From Spiroplasma poulsonii (GTDB lineage Bacteria > Bacillota_I > Bacilli_A > Mycoplasmatales > Mycoplasmataceae), in contig NZ_CM020866.1 in NCBI RefSeq assembly GCF_009866525.1, forward strand, positions 1,888,351 through 1,938,611: a stretch of DNA of 50,261 nt. Direction: 5' to 3'. The notes under the pieces were generated by a model. That model was not told where the DNA came from, did not search any database, and saw only the letters and a list, made by a program, of their open reading frames with translations. Numbering within the stretch: the first letter of the stretch is position 1; the number at the start of each line of letters is the position of its first letter. Position numbers and translations under genes: made by a program. This document shows positions 19,322-29,856 of the stretch, piece after piece.

Positions 19322-20008
19322 TTATAATTCAATTAAGACTTTAATTCCTGGCCCCATTGTTGTTGTAACAGCAATATTCTTAATATATGCTCCTTTAACA
19401 GCAGCTGGTTTTGCTTTCCGAATTGTCTCATAAATTACATCATAATTAGCTTTTAAATCTTCTGCTTTGAATGATGCTTTTCCAATAATTGAATGAATGT
19501 TTCCATTTTTATCAACACGATATTCAACTTTTCCTTTTTTAACATCATCAATCGCTTTTGTAACATCTGGTGTAACAGTTCCTGTTTTAGGGTTTGGCAT
19601 TAGACCTTTTGGTCCTAATAATTTCCCAATTTTCCCTAATTCAGCCATAATATCTGGTGTCGCAATAATTACATCATAATCAAATCAATTTTCTTTTTGA
19701 ATTTTTTCAATTAAATCTTTTCCCCCAACAAAATTTGCCCCAGCTGCTTTTGCATCAGCTTCCTTACTATTTGTTAAGACTAAAATTCGTTGTGTTTTTC
19801 CAGTTCCTTTTGGTAAAACAACTGCTCCCCTAATTTGTTGGTCAGCATGACGAGGATCAACATTTAAATTAAAAGCAACTTCAACTGTTGAATCAAATTT
19901 TGTTGTTGCTGTTTTCTTTGCCAATTCAATTGCTTCAGTAATTGGATAAACTTTGTTTTTTTCTACTAATTCAACAGCTTGATTATATTTTTTTCCAAAT
20001 TTTGCCAT
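19322..20008 (-). CDS. rplA: 50S ribosomal protein L1
   Basis: 228 residues, normal length, one TGA Trp ([12 protein letters not shown]). Family signatures: [13 protein letters not shown] at the start, [31 protein letters not shown] and a C-terminal [15 protein letters not shown]1 forms the mobile stalk of the 50S subunit and represses its own mRNA by binding a leader structure that mimics its rRNA site. It follows rplK by two bases, the usual L11-L1 operon, with its own AGGAG site. Confidence 0.97.
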
Positions 20009-20010
20009 TG

Positions 20011-20445
20011 TTAGTTTTTCTCCTTCTTACTTGGCATACCGTCAACAACAATTCCCATATTACGAGCAGTTCCTTCAATAATATGCATTGCTGCTTCAAC
20101 ATCGTTTGCATTTAAGTCAACCAACTTATATTCAGCGATTTTACGAACTTCGTCTGCTGAAATAGTTGCAACTATTTCATCCTTTGCTTTTGCCGATCCT
20201 TTTTGGATTTTAGCAGCTTTCTTTAATAAGATCGCTGCCGGAGTAGTTTTTAATTCAAATTTAAATGATTTATCATCAAATGCTGTAATCACGACTGGTA
20301 CAACATCACCCATACGGTCTTTTGTTGCATCGTTGAACTGAGTACAAAACTGTGGCATGTTAATTCCTAATGAAGCTAACTCTGGCCCCGGTTTTGCTTG
20401 CCCAGCCTGAAATTCTAATTTTGCAATTCTAGTAATCCTTGCCAC
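20011..20445 (-). CDS. rplK: 50S ribosomal protein L11
   Basis: 144 residues from GTG 20445, which follows AGGAGGAAATTGCTC; the in-frame ATG 72 bases upstream is inside the leader and adds non-homologous residues. Signatures: [64 protein letters not shown]11 binds the GTPase centre of 23S rRNA. The C-terminus carries a short basic extension ([10 protein letters not shown]). First gene of the rplK-rplA operon. Confidence 0.97.
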   Translation of the reverse strand: MARITRIAKLEFQAGQAKPGPELASLGINMPQFCTQFNDATKDRMGDVVPVVITAFDDKSFKFELKTTPAAILLKKAAKIQKGSAKAKDEIVATISADEVRKIAEYKLVDLNANDVEAAMHIIEGTARNMGIVVDGMPSKKEKN

Positions 20446-20473
20446 GAGCAATTTCCTCCTTTTGAATTCTCGC

Positions 20474-20508
20474 TGTGGTCCAAACGTAATATTAACATTA
20501 CTACCACA
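20474..20508 (-). promoter_or_regulatory. Predicted L1-binding leader structure of rplK-rplA
   Basis: On the minus strand TGTGGTA, then GTAAT-GTTAAT-ATTAC, then GTTTGG, then ACCACA: two short stems separated by a one-sided internal loop, the architecture of L1 autoregulation sites. It ends about 30 bases before the GTG start. Confidence 0.6.
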
Positions 20509-20517
20509 TTTAAGCAT

Positions 20518-20577
20518 ATTCTACTAAGTAGAATAAATGCCTAGTTAATTATAACAATAAGTTAAGAAAAAGCAACT
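20518..20577 (-). promoter_or_regulatory. rplK-rplA promoter and leader hairpin
   Basis: On the minus strand TTGCTT, 16-base spacer, TATAAT near 20547-20574. A palindrome ATTCTAC-TAA-GTAGAAT (20518-20534) follows in the 5' leader. Confidence 0.6.
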
Positions 20578-20651
20578 TTATTTTAATTTACTTTTTAACC
20601 ATTAATTAAAAAATGAAATAACCAATAAAGTTCTTTCATTTTAATATCATG

Positions 20652-22265
20652 TTATCTTGTTTTTGGATAAACATAATCTGATGGTTTAAAAGCAATTCCA
20701 TAGATATTTACAGGTCATGGCGTATAATAAATATTATTAGTTGTTGCATTAACTCCAAAATTAAAACGCAAACTATAATTTCTATTTGCATAAATACTTA
20801 ATGACCGATCGCTTCCGATTACAGGCACCAAATCAACAACTTCTGTTGTCACTCAAAATTTATCAATATCTGGTAAAATTTGATTTTGTGGATCAGTTTT
20901 AAATTTATTTAACAGCATTTTTCAAATTTTACGGTGTGACAAACCATCAGTTTTAACTTGTTTTTCTAGACCATTTCAATAATCAACATCTAAAAACAAA
21001 GCACCTTCTTTTCAAACCTTAATATCTCAAGTAATTTTATAATATTTATAAAAGGCACTAATAATTCGACCAAAATTTTTAATTTTTTCAATCATTCCAT
21101 CACGCGTAATCCCAACACTTAAATAAAATGGTTTACCCTCATTTAAAATAACACCCGACAATGGGATTCCAGCTACTAAAATTTTTGCCAAGTTAATTCT
21201 AAACTGACCCAACTGTAATTTTGCATCAGATGTACTTGTTAAAATACTTAATTTTTTGCCATAATATTCTAAAAAGTTTTCTGGTGTTAATTTATCAGGA
21301 GCATAACCAGTATTAACCCACGTATATGTTTCATCATCAGGAATAACGGGGGTAACACCATTTGTATCTGGATTAATACTTGAATTTAATAAAACCAAAA
21401 TTTGTTCATCCTTAGCATAAGTAATACTATTTCGAATTTCACCAAGTTCATTGTCAGCATTTAATGCTGCATCTAATTCTTTTTGGACAATTACATCTAA
21501 CATGCTGTGATCAAAGGCATAATTTAAATCAAAATTTTCATAAATACTCCGAAAAGCTGGATTTTCATCCACAATAATATTTTCTGCCATTGAATTAAAA
21601 AATTTTACAATTGCTTTTGAGACGGTTCCTGTCACAGCCGTCAAAATTTCTTCCATTTTTACTTTATCATTTGTAACTGTATATTGTATTAAAAATGGAA
21701 CACGTGTTTCTAATGTTTTAAATTGGATTTTAACTTCTAATTTAAAATTCAACCGAACTCCTTGCAAATTGTTAACATCAACATTTGCTAATGATCTTAA
21801 CTGTTCAGTGTCAATGTGGTTTAACATAAACTGATAACCTTTTACATCAGCACTTAACGGTAATGTATTAAGATAATAATTTGAATATTGGTCAGCAATT
21901 TCACGATTAACATTATCAAAAATAGTCAGAAAACCATTTATTAATGCGTTTAACCCTGAACCAACATTTTCATCATTTAAATTCAATTATCGCTGTGATT
22001 GTTTCTTACTGACCATTGTAAATAATTTTTCAAGACCATTAGTTGGATAATCGTTAATATCAACTAATGCTTTTTCCATCGCATATTTTTGAAACGCAGC
22101 GCTAACTTTTTTGGTAATTTCATTTAAAATTTTTAAATCACCTTGATAATCAATACCATTATTTTCTTCTTTATCAGTATTTGGTTTTGCAACACAACTA
22201 ATAATCAAACCCGGACTAACAACACTAAAATTAAAAACCCCTAGCATTACTAATAATTTTTTCAT
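20652..22265 (-). pseudogene. Large lipoprotein, copy 1, broken by a nonsense codon
   Basis: Starts MKKLLVMLGVFNFSVVSPGL with lipobox IISC (ATG 22265 after TAGGAAA) and would encode 537 residues of exported lipoprotein. Codon 93 is TAA where the second copy has CAA (SQR-stop-LNLND), so translation ends after 92 residues; the rest remains open to 20652. The exported part alternates helical and beta segments (YQGDLKILNEITKKVSAAFQ; NFGRIISAFYKYYKITW). No known family beyond spiroplasma lipoprotein. The 3' end is complete here, unlike copy 2. Confidence 0.8.
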
Positions 22266-22404
22266 TTTTTGTTTTTTCCTACCATGAGTTTTTTCATCGG
22301 ATATGAAGTGATTATACAAAAAAAGACAAGGAGTATAATTATTCAAATCAAGTTATTATCAACCATTAATATAATTAGAACCTTGATAATCATCTTAAAT
22401 AAAA

Positions 22405-22436
22405 AAAATGACATTATTGATAGTTAATGTCATTTT
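22405..22436. terminator. Terminator AAAATGACATTA / TAATGTCATTTT
   Basis: Twelve-pair stem between the small membrane gene and the large lipoprotein. The same hairpin follows the membrane gene in the second block (about 29404-29436). Confidence 0.75.
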
Positions 22437-22454
22437 TCATAAATATTTAATTTT

Positions 22455-22806
22455 TTACTCATGGACAAAAATCCATCCTAATGCTCCAACTCCAATGAAA
22501 AGATTAGGAATGGCCCCTAAATAAGTTCAGGGTGATTGGTAATCTGCGTTAACAAAGAATCCAATTAAGAAAATGACTGCTAAACCAGTGATCGCTAAAG
22601 CTCATAATAATGATCAGAATCCCGGCTTAACTGATAAGGGAATTAAAATATATAAAACCCCTAAAATCAGTAAGACTGGTCAACTTGTATCTCAGCCATA
22701 AATCAAAGTTTTTGCTGGAACACCTGCCGCAAACAAAATTCCAATTATAATAAATTCAAGCAGCGCCAATAAACATTAAAATTTTTGGTTATGTCAAATT
22801 TTTCAT
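22455..22806 (-). pseudogene. Small membrane protein, copy 1, decayed
   Basis: Compared with the intact copy at 29455-29814 it has a TAA at codon 6 (TGATC changed to TAACC), a one-base insertion near 22754 and a nine-base deletion near 22520. The start ATG and ribosome site (AAGGAG) are kept. Three independent lesions show it has not been maintained. Confidence 0.85.
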
Positions 22807-22848
22807 ATTTTTTCTCCTTTCGATAATTATAGTAATTATACCGGAAAA

Positions 22849-23105
22849 TTATGAAATTATTTTGGCATTTTTATAACCTTCAGTATTAAAAGAATTAAAA
22901 TTTTTTGATTTTAAGAATATCAAAACATCGGAAGCACGAAAGTTATTATTAATTGCAGGAATTAGTTGTGGTGAAATATATTGGGCATTATTATCACCTT
23001 TAATTGTAAAGTAAAAACCTCAGTGGGGTAGAAGATATTTTACTTTGTTAAAACTATTATTTATTCAATCTTCTTGATAATTTAAATCAATTCGAAATAC
23101 ATTGT
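22849..23105 (-). pseudogene. 3' fragment of a second lipoprotein, copy 1
   Basis: Reads ...FRIDLNYQEDWINNSFNKVKYLL...YKNAKIIS, identical in layout to the end of the gene at 29857-30760. Everything upstream is replaced by the IS3 element, so there is no start or signal peptide. Confidence 0.8.
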
Positions 23106-23182
23106 TGGATGGGTTAAGATAAATTGGACAACAATAATGTGGAGTAAGGATTATAATTAAATTAATAAATGGAGGTGTAATT

Positions 23183-23458
23183 ATGGCAAAGAATCATTAT
23201 ACCGATGAATTTAAACAACAAATTGTTAGTCTTTATAAAACAGGTAAAACAGCAAAACAATTGTCCAGTGACTATCAGGTCGGTAAATCAAAAGTTTGAA
23301 AATGAATTCATGAATTCAATAATTCTGGTTCATTTAAAGCAAAAGATAATCGAAGCCCAGAAGAAAATGAACTAATTTATCTAAGAAAAGAAATTAAACA
23401 ATTACGAATGGAAAATGATATTTTAAAGCAAGCCACACTGATAATAGGCAAAAAATAG
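23183..23458 (+). CDS. IS3-family transposase OrfA (copy 1)
   Basis: 91 residues behind GGAGGTG. Helix-turn-helix [20 protein letters not shown] ... [20 protein letters not shown], then a leucine-zipper helix [20 protein letters not shown]. It binds the IS ends and forms multimers. It ends GKK-TAG; the six A at 23450-23455 allow a -1 shift into orfB. Confidence 0.9.
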
Positions 23459-24291
23459 TAATTATTAAAAACAACAAAGAAAAATATGCAATTACTAATT
23501 TATGCAAAACACTAAAAGTTCCTAGATCAACGTTTTATTATCAATTGAAATCAAATAATCCTAAATCAAACCATACTATTGATAATGCTGTTATCAGTAT
23601 TTTCTTAAAAAGTCGTAAAAATTATGGCACAAGAAAAATTAAAGTTATGTTAGCACAACAAAATATTTTATTATCACGAATAAAAATTAGTAAAATAATG
23701 CAAAGATATAACTTAATTTCCAATTATACAAAACTTAAATATAAACATCAAAGTAACAAAAACGCTACATACAAATATCATAATTTGTTAAATCAAGAAT
23801 TTAATAATTATAAACTACATGAAGTTGTTGTCAGTGATTTAACACAAGTTGCTATCAATAGCAAATGATATTATGTGTGCTTTCTAATTGATTTATTTAA
23901 TCGTGAAGTTATTGATTATGATGTTAGTTCTCATAAAGATGCCAAATTAGTTGAAAATACTTTTAAAAAGCTTAGTTTTTCTTTAGATAATATTAAAATA
24001 TTTCATACTGATCAAGGCAGCGAATTTAATAACAATATCATTTACAATCTTTTAGCTAAAAACAATGTTGCAAAATCTTATAGTAAACTAGGCTGTCCTT
24101 ATGATAATGCTGTTTCTGAATCAACCTATAAAATTTTAAAAACAGAATTAATTAAAAACAGAAAATTTAAAAATATTGAACAATTTAAATTAGAATTATT
24201 TGACTATGTTAATTGATACAATAATGTACGAATTCACAGCAAATTAAATTATTTAACACCAATTGAATATAAAAATCTTTACTCTACATAA
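23455..24291 (+). CDS. IS3-family transposase OrfB, integrase core (copy 1)
   Basis: Read by -1 frameshifting at AAAAAA of orfA, since no good start lies at its beginning. An HTH_21-like region ([18 protein letters not shown], written here from [15 protein letters not shown]) is followed by the rve core: first Asp in [10 protein letters not shown], second Asp in [12 protein letters not shown], Glu in PYDNAVSES. It ends [19 protein letters not shown], typical of IS3 elements. Two TGA Trp codons. It appears intact, so this copy could be active. Confidence 0.9.
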
Positions 24292-24320
24292 AATTTGTCC
24301 AAAAAACCCTTGCCATTCCA

Positions 24321-24603
24321 AATCAGCTAGTTGATTAACTAAAACTAAGATTAAACCAATTAAACAAAAAACACAACATAAAAAAAGAATTAAATATTTA
24401 TTTTTTCGAAAAGCAGCCCGAATTGTTAATTTTTGTTTGGTTGTAAAGTCATCATTATGTGAATTTTGACGAGCTTTCCGTGACTGTCGTCACCATCAAC
24501 CACCACTTGCAATTGATAACAATGTAAACAATACAACCAAAACAATTAAGACTGATACTGGAATATTACTTGCTTGCGCATTTAAATAAAACATTAAAAT
24601 CAT
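24321..24603 (-). pseudogene. Membrane protein gene cut at its 3' end by IS3
   Basis: Reads MILMFYLNAQASNIPVSVLI..., with a first helix VSVLIVLVVLFTLLSIASGG, a basic loop WWWRQSRKARQNS and a second helix YLILFLCCVFCLIGLILVLV, ending in IS3 sequence after NQLAD. Two membrane segments remain of an unknown protein. It lies just downstream of ptsI on the same strand. The start is 24603 or 24594; neither has a strong ribosome site. Confidence 0.6.
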
Positions 24604-24649
24604 CTATTTAATAAAAAAATAATACTAATAGTGTTATTTTATCAAAAAT

Positions 24650-26383
24650 TTAAACATTTAAAGCACTTTTTGTTGTTTTTTGTACTAAAGCTAATACTTC
24701 TTCAGCGGTTTGACAAGTTAGAGCTTTTGCCACTAATTGTTCCATCGCTGGAACTTCTAATTTGCTAATAACTTGACGGGCATTTAAAATACTTGTTGCT
24801 GACATTGAAAAGTAATCTAACTTCATTCCCATTAAAAGGGGAATTGCTTGTTCTTCTCCCGCCATCTCACCACACATTCCAACTCATTTGCCTTCTTTAT
24901 GAGCTCCATCAATAATTGTTTTGATTAAACGTAAAATTGATGGATTATATGGTTGATATAAATAAGCAACAAATTGACTCATCCGATCAGCTGCCATTGT
25001 GTATTGAATTAAATCGTTTGTTCCGATTGAAAAGAAATCAGCATGTTTTGCAAACTGGTCCGCCAACATAGCTGCTGATGGAATTTCCATCATCATTCCA
25101 ATTTCAATATTATCCGCAACTTGATGTCCGGCTTTAATTAGATTTGCTTTTTCTTCTAATGTAATTTCTTTTGCTGCTTTAAATTCATCAATTGTAGCAA
25201 TCATTGGGAACATAATACCAAGTTTCCCGTGGACACTCGCGCGTAATAAAGCTCGTAATTGTGTTCGAAACACATCCGTTTTATCTAAACATAATCGAAT
25301 CGCACGATAACCTAAAAATGGATTCATTTCTTCTGGGAATTTAAAATATGATAGTTTTTTATCTCCTACAATATCCAACGTACGAATAATTACTGGTCGG
25401 TTTTGCATTCCTTATAACACGCCTTTATATGCTTTATATTGTTCATCTTCCGTTGGAAAATGATCATTATCCATATATAAGAACTCACTTCTAAAGAGTC
25501 CAATTCCTTGGCCACCATTATCTAACACCCCTTGAACATCTTTTGGGGCCCCAATGTTACCTTCTAAAACAAATTTTTGGTATCCATCTTTTGATACGGT
25601 GGGTTTATCTTTAAATGCTAATAATTCTTGTTGCAATTGGAAAAACTTTGTTCGTTCTGCGGTTCAAGTTTTAATCTCGTCAGCTGATGGGGCTAAAATA
25701 ACCTCCCCAGTTGTTCCATTAATCATCATCGCTTCATTATGTTTTGCCTGTTTTGTAACATCTTTTAGACCTAACATTGCCGGAATTTCTAAACTACGAG
25801 CCATAATAGCAGCATGGCTAGTTCTTCCCCCCATATCACAACTAAATCCTTTTGCAAATTTAGGGTCCAATTGCGCTGTTTGTGATGGTGTTAAATCTTC
25901 TGCGACAATAATAACTTCTTCATTAATTGTTGCTAAATCTAACACCGGCACATTTAAAATATATTTAATTAACCGATCAGTTACATCTTTGATATCCGCT
26001 GCTCTTTCCTTAAAGTATGGATCCTCCATTCCAGCAAATATTGTAATAAATTTCTGTGCAACAGTATGAATTGCATACGCCGCATTGTTTTTATCATTAT
26101 TAATCATTTTTTTTGCTTCATCAATCATCGCTGGATCCTGTAAAATCTGACTATGGGCTTCGAAGATCGCCGCTTTCTCAGCTCCCAATTTTTCTAAGGC
26201 AATTTCTTGTAATTTTTCAATATCAGCATTTGCCTTCTTCATTGCTGTTTCTAAACTCTTAATTTCACTAGCTGAATCAGAAACCGTATTATTTGAAATC
26301 TCATATTTTGGTTCTTCTAATTTAAAAACTTTTGCAATTGCAATTCCATTACTCGCACCTATTCCGTGCAGTTTTTTTGACAT
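24650..26383 (-). pseudogene. ptsI: PTS enzyme I (ptsI) with in-frame TAA at codon 324
   Basis: The full frame would give 577 residues, normal for enzyme I, which takes phosphate from PEP to HPr. The phosphohistidine loop GGRTSHAAIMARSLEIPAM places the active His near residue 190, and the PEP-binding barrel is complete ([37 protein letters not shown]). At 25412-25414 the sequence reads GVL-TAA-GMQNRP, where the family has an acidic residue before G-M, so GAA to TAA is the simplest change. All PTS sugar uptake would depend on this gene, so a sequence error, suppression, a second copy elsewhere or true loss must be separated. The start follows GAGGAAT. Confidence 0.85.
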
Positions 26384-26660
26384 AATAAAAATTCCTCACT
26401 TCTCTTTCTACTAAAACTATTTTTATTATATACTGAAAATTGGAAAATTACTGTAATTTAAGCATAGTTTTCATACTCAAATTATTATTTTTATTACAAT
26501 TTGCAAAGTTCATCAAAAATTATTTAAAAATTAAAATGATACCCCAACTCACGAATCTTATAAACTAAATTATTAGATGTGTGGCACTCCCACATTTCCT
26601 GTTTTCTATTCTTTTGTAAATATATTCAGCAAGAGTTATAATGATATGGATTATTTAATA
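26384..26660. other. ptsI promoter region and gene remnant
   Basis: Minus-strand TATAAT-like box (TATATAATAAAAATAG near 26417-26432) would serve ptsI. The rest contains a short open frame (26524-26660, minus) ending ...IRELGYHFNF that is cut by IS5 copy B and has no start, so it is probably the 3' remnant of a lost gene. Confidence 0.4.
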
Positions 26661-27729
26661 GACTTCTTGCATTACTTACTTGTTAAAAAATTGCAAATAT
26701 TTGTAAAAAAGATACTAATAGAAAAATATAATTTTAATTAATTATGTTTTTTATTTAAAAATTTAATATTTTTCCACAACGAAAAATTAATTTATTATTT
26801 AAATTATTTAATTTTAAATAAATATTTTATGTTAAATATAATAATTGTAAATTATAAATTGAGGCAATTAAATTAAATCTTAAACCAAATCTTTTTCTTC
26901 GATTACGATATTTTTCTGTAATAATTTTAAATTTTTTAAGAATAGCAAAAATATTTTCAATAATAATTCTCATTTTTGAAACTAGTCTATTATATTGCTT
27001 TTGTTCTTTGTTTAAAGGGTTTTTCTTTGTTTTCTTTGTAGGTATTAGAACATTATTGTGATTTTTTTGTATTCCTTGATAACCACTATCAACTATTAAT
27101 TTGGTATTTTTTAAAATTGGGATTTTTGATTCTTTAAATAAAGCATAATCATGTTTTTTTCCGGGCGAAAAACTTGTTGCAATAATTTTTTTGGTTTCTT
27201 GTTCGATAATTACTTGTGTTTTGATCGTGTGTTTTTTCTTTTTACCAGAATAAGATTGTTTTTGTCTTTTTTTGGGCATTGGATTGGAGTTTCGGTAGCA
27301 TCAATAATAATAGTTTTATCATTAAAATAATCATTTATTAGTGCTTTTTTACCAGCAAGTTGTTGAAAATCAGAGTTTTTAATTAAAATATCTTCAATTC
27401 ACTTAATATTACGATAACAATTAGCCTCACTAATATCAAAACTTTTACCAAGATGAAAATAAGTCTGATATTCTCGTCAATATAATAAAGTAATCAATAA
27501 TCTATTTTCTAATGATAATTTATTAGTTTTACCACCTTTTTTAAATTTTTCTATTTCAGCAACTTTTAAAATATCTAACATTTTATTAAAAGTGGATTTT
27601 TTTATTCCTATTAATCTTAACCATTCTCTATCATTAAGAGTATTAAATTTATTATTGTTCATATTTTTATGTCCTCATAAATTATATTTTATAATAATAT
27701 TTTAATAAAAAAGGGTATCGCAAGAAGTC
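26661..27729 (-). mobile_element. IS5-family element, copy B
   Basis: 1069 bp: same ends as copy A with a four-base tandem addition (ATTACTTACTTG) near its left end. TA lies at both junctions. It separates the ptsI upstream region from the second lipoprotein block, whose large lipoprotein it truncates. Confidence 0.92.
26827..27662 (-). CDS. IS5-family transposase (copy B)
   Basis: orfA from ATG 27662 to TAA at 27210; orfB ends at 26827, joined by the same A7 slippery run. A G-to-A change just before the run turns CGCCC into TGCCC and creates an ATG (27277-27279) opening the orfB frame as MPKKRQKQ. Catalytic Asp, Asp and Glu are all present. Confidence 0.87.
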
Positions 27730-29265
27730 TATTATTGGTTGTTGCATTAACCCCAAAATTAAAGCGCAAACTATACTTTCTATTTGCATAAACGCTTAAT
27801 GACCGATCCTTCCCAATAACAGAAACCAAATCAACGATTTCTGTTGTTACTCAAAACTTATCAATATCTGGTAAATTTTGATTTTGTGGATCAGTTTTAA
27901 ATTTATTTAACAGCGTTCTTCAAATTTTACGATGTGATAAACGTTCATTTTTGACGTGTTTTTCTAAACCATTTCAATAATCAACATCTAAAAACAAGGC
28001 ACCTTCTTTTCAAACTTTAATATCCCAAGTAATTTTGTAATATTGATAAAAAGTACTAATAATTCGACCAAAATTTTTAATTTTTTCAATCATTCCATCA
28101 CGCGTAATCCCGACACTTAAATAAAAGGGGTTACCCTCATTTAAAATAACACCCGACAATGGGATCCCAGCAACTAAAATTTTTGCCAAGTTAATTCTAA
28201 ACTGCCCTAATTGCAATTTTGAGCTAGATGTTCTTGTTAAAATATTCAATTTTTCGCCATAATATTCTAAAAAGTTTTCTGGTGTTAATTTATCAGGAGC
28301 ATAACCAGTATTAACCCACGTATATGTTTCATCATCAGGAATAACGGGGGTAACACCATTTGTATCTGGATTAATACTTGAATTTAATAAAACCAAAATT
28401 TGTTCATCCTTAGCATAAGTAATACTATTTCGAATTTCACCAAGTTCATTGTCAGCACATATAATGCTGCATCTAATTCTTTTTGGACAATTACATCTAA
28501 CATGCTGTGATCAAAGGCATAATTTAAATCAAAATTTTCATAAATACTCCGAAAAGCTGGATTTTCATCCACAATAATATTTTCTGCCATTGAATTAAAA
28601 AATTTTACAATTGCTTTTGAAACGGTTCCTGTCACAGCCGTCAAAATTTCTTCCATTTTTACTTTATCATTTGTAACTGTATATTGTACTAAAAATGGAA
28701 CACGTGTTTCTAATGTTTTAAATTGGATTTTAACTTCTAATTTAAAATCCAACCGAACTCCTTGCAAATTGTTAACATCAACATTTGCTAATGATCTTAA
28801 CTGTTCAGTGTCAATGTGGTTTAACATAAACTGATAACCTTTTACATCAGCACTTAACGGTAATGTATTAATATAATAATTTGAATATTGGTCAGCAATT
28901 TCACGATTAACATTATCAAAAATAGTCAGAAAACCATTTATTAATGCGTTTAACCCTGAACCAACATTTTCATCATTTAAATTCAATTGTCGCTGTGATT
29001 GTTTCTTACTGACCATTGTAAATAATTTTTCAAGACCATTAGTTGGATAATCGTTAATATCAACTAATGCTTTTTCCATCGCATATTTTTGAAACGCAGC
29101 GCTAACTTTTTTGGTAATTTCATTTAAAATTTTTAAATCACCTTGATAATCAATACCATTATTTTCTTCTTGATCAGTATTTGGTTTTGCAACACAACTA
29201 ATAATCAAACCCGGACTAACAACACTAAAATTAAAAACCCCTAGCATTACTAATAATTTTTTTAT
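27730..29265 (-). pseudogene. Large lipoprotein, copy 2, broken in three ways
   Basis: Homologous to copy 1 but the start codon is ATA (29263-29265) after GGGAGGAAAAAACAAAAA, a two-base insertion near 28456-28462 shifts the frame after ELDAAL, and the last ~26 codons are replaced by IS5 copy B. Codon 93 is the sense codon CAA that is TAA in copy 1. An in-frame ATG at 29346 could add 27 residues before the signal. No intact version of this lipoprotein remains in the window. Confidence 0.85.
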
Positions 29266-29454
29266 TTTTTGTTTTTTCCTCCCATGAGTTTTTTCATCGG
29301 ATATGAAGTGATTATACAAAAAAAGACAAGGAATATAATTATTCAAATCAAGTTATTATCAACCATTAATATAATTAGAACCTTGATAACCATCTTAAAT
29401 AAAAAAAATGACATTATTGATAGTTAATGTCATTTTTAATAAATATTTAATTTT

Positions 29455-29814
29455 TTACTCATAGACAAAAATCCATCCTAATGCTCCAACTCCAATGAAA
29501 AGATTAGGAATGACCCCTAAATAACCTAAATAAGTTCAGGGTGATTGGTAATCTGCGTTAACAAAGAATCCAATTAAGAAAATGACTGCTAAACCAGTGA
29601 TCGCTAAAGCTCATAATAATGATCAGAATCCCGGCTTAACTGATAAGGAAATTAAAATATATAAAACCCCTAAAATCAGTAAGACTGGTCAACTTGTATC
29701 TCAGCCATAAATCAAAGTTTTTGCTGGAACACCTGCCGCAAACAAAATTCCAATTATAATAATTCAAGTAGCGCCAATAAACATTAAAATTTTTGATCAT
29801 GTCAAATTTTTCAT
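29455..29814 (-). CDS. Small integral membrane protein, 119 aa (intact copy)
   Basis: Reads MKNLTWSKILMFIGATWIII... with four hydrophobic segments: FIGATWIIIIGILFAAGV, WPVLLILGVLYILISLSV, WALAITGLAVIFLIGFFV and YLGVIPNLFIGVGALGWIFV. Six TGA Trp codons. It starts at 29814 behind AAAGGAGA. Four short helices with a Lys/Trp N-terminus do not match a family I recognise; the YDxxWP-type layout suggests a small DUF membrane protein. A lipoprotein gene lies just upstream on the same strand. Confidence 0.75.
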
Positions 29815-29856
29815 ATTTTTTCTCCTTTCGATAATTATAGTAATTATACCGGAAAA

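Larger units (their letters stand above)
20732..23105. repeat. Duplicated lipoprotein block, copy 1
   Basis: Nearly identical to 27730-30113 over about 2.4 kb, in the same orientation. It covers most of the large lipoprotein, a small membrane protein and the 3' end of a second lipoprotein. It stops abruptly at the IS3 element on the right. Confidence 0.92.
23106..24320 (+). mobile_element. IS3-family (IS150-like) element, copy 1
   Basis: About 1215 bp. The left end TGGATGGGTTAAGATAAATTGGACAA resembles the inverted right end TGGAATGGCAAGGGTTTTTTGGACAA. The flanks (TGT on the left, AAT on the right) do not form a target duplication. The left flank is the duplicated lipoprotein block and the right flank an unrelated membrane gene, so the element marks a rearrangement junction. 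Confidence 0.85.

Noticed and set aside
25554-26069. 171-codon plus-strand frame
   Set aside because: Lies wholly antisense to conserved ptsI and has no ribosome site.
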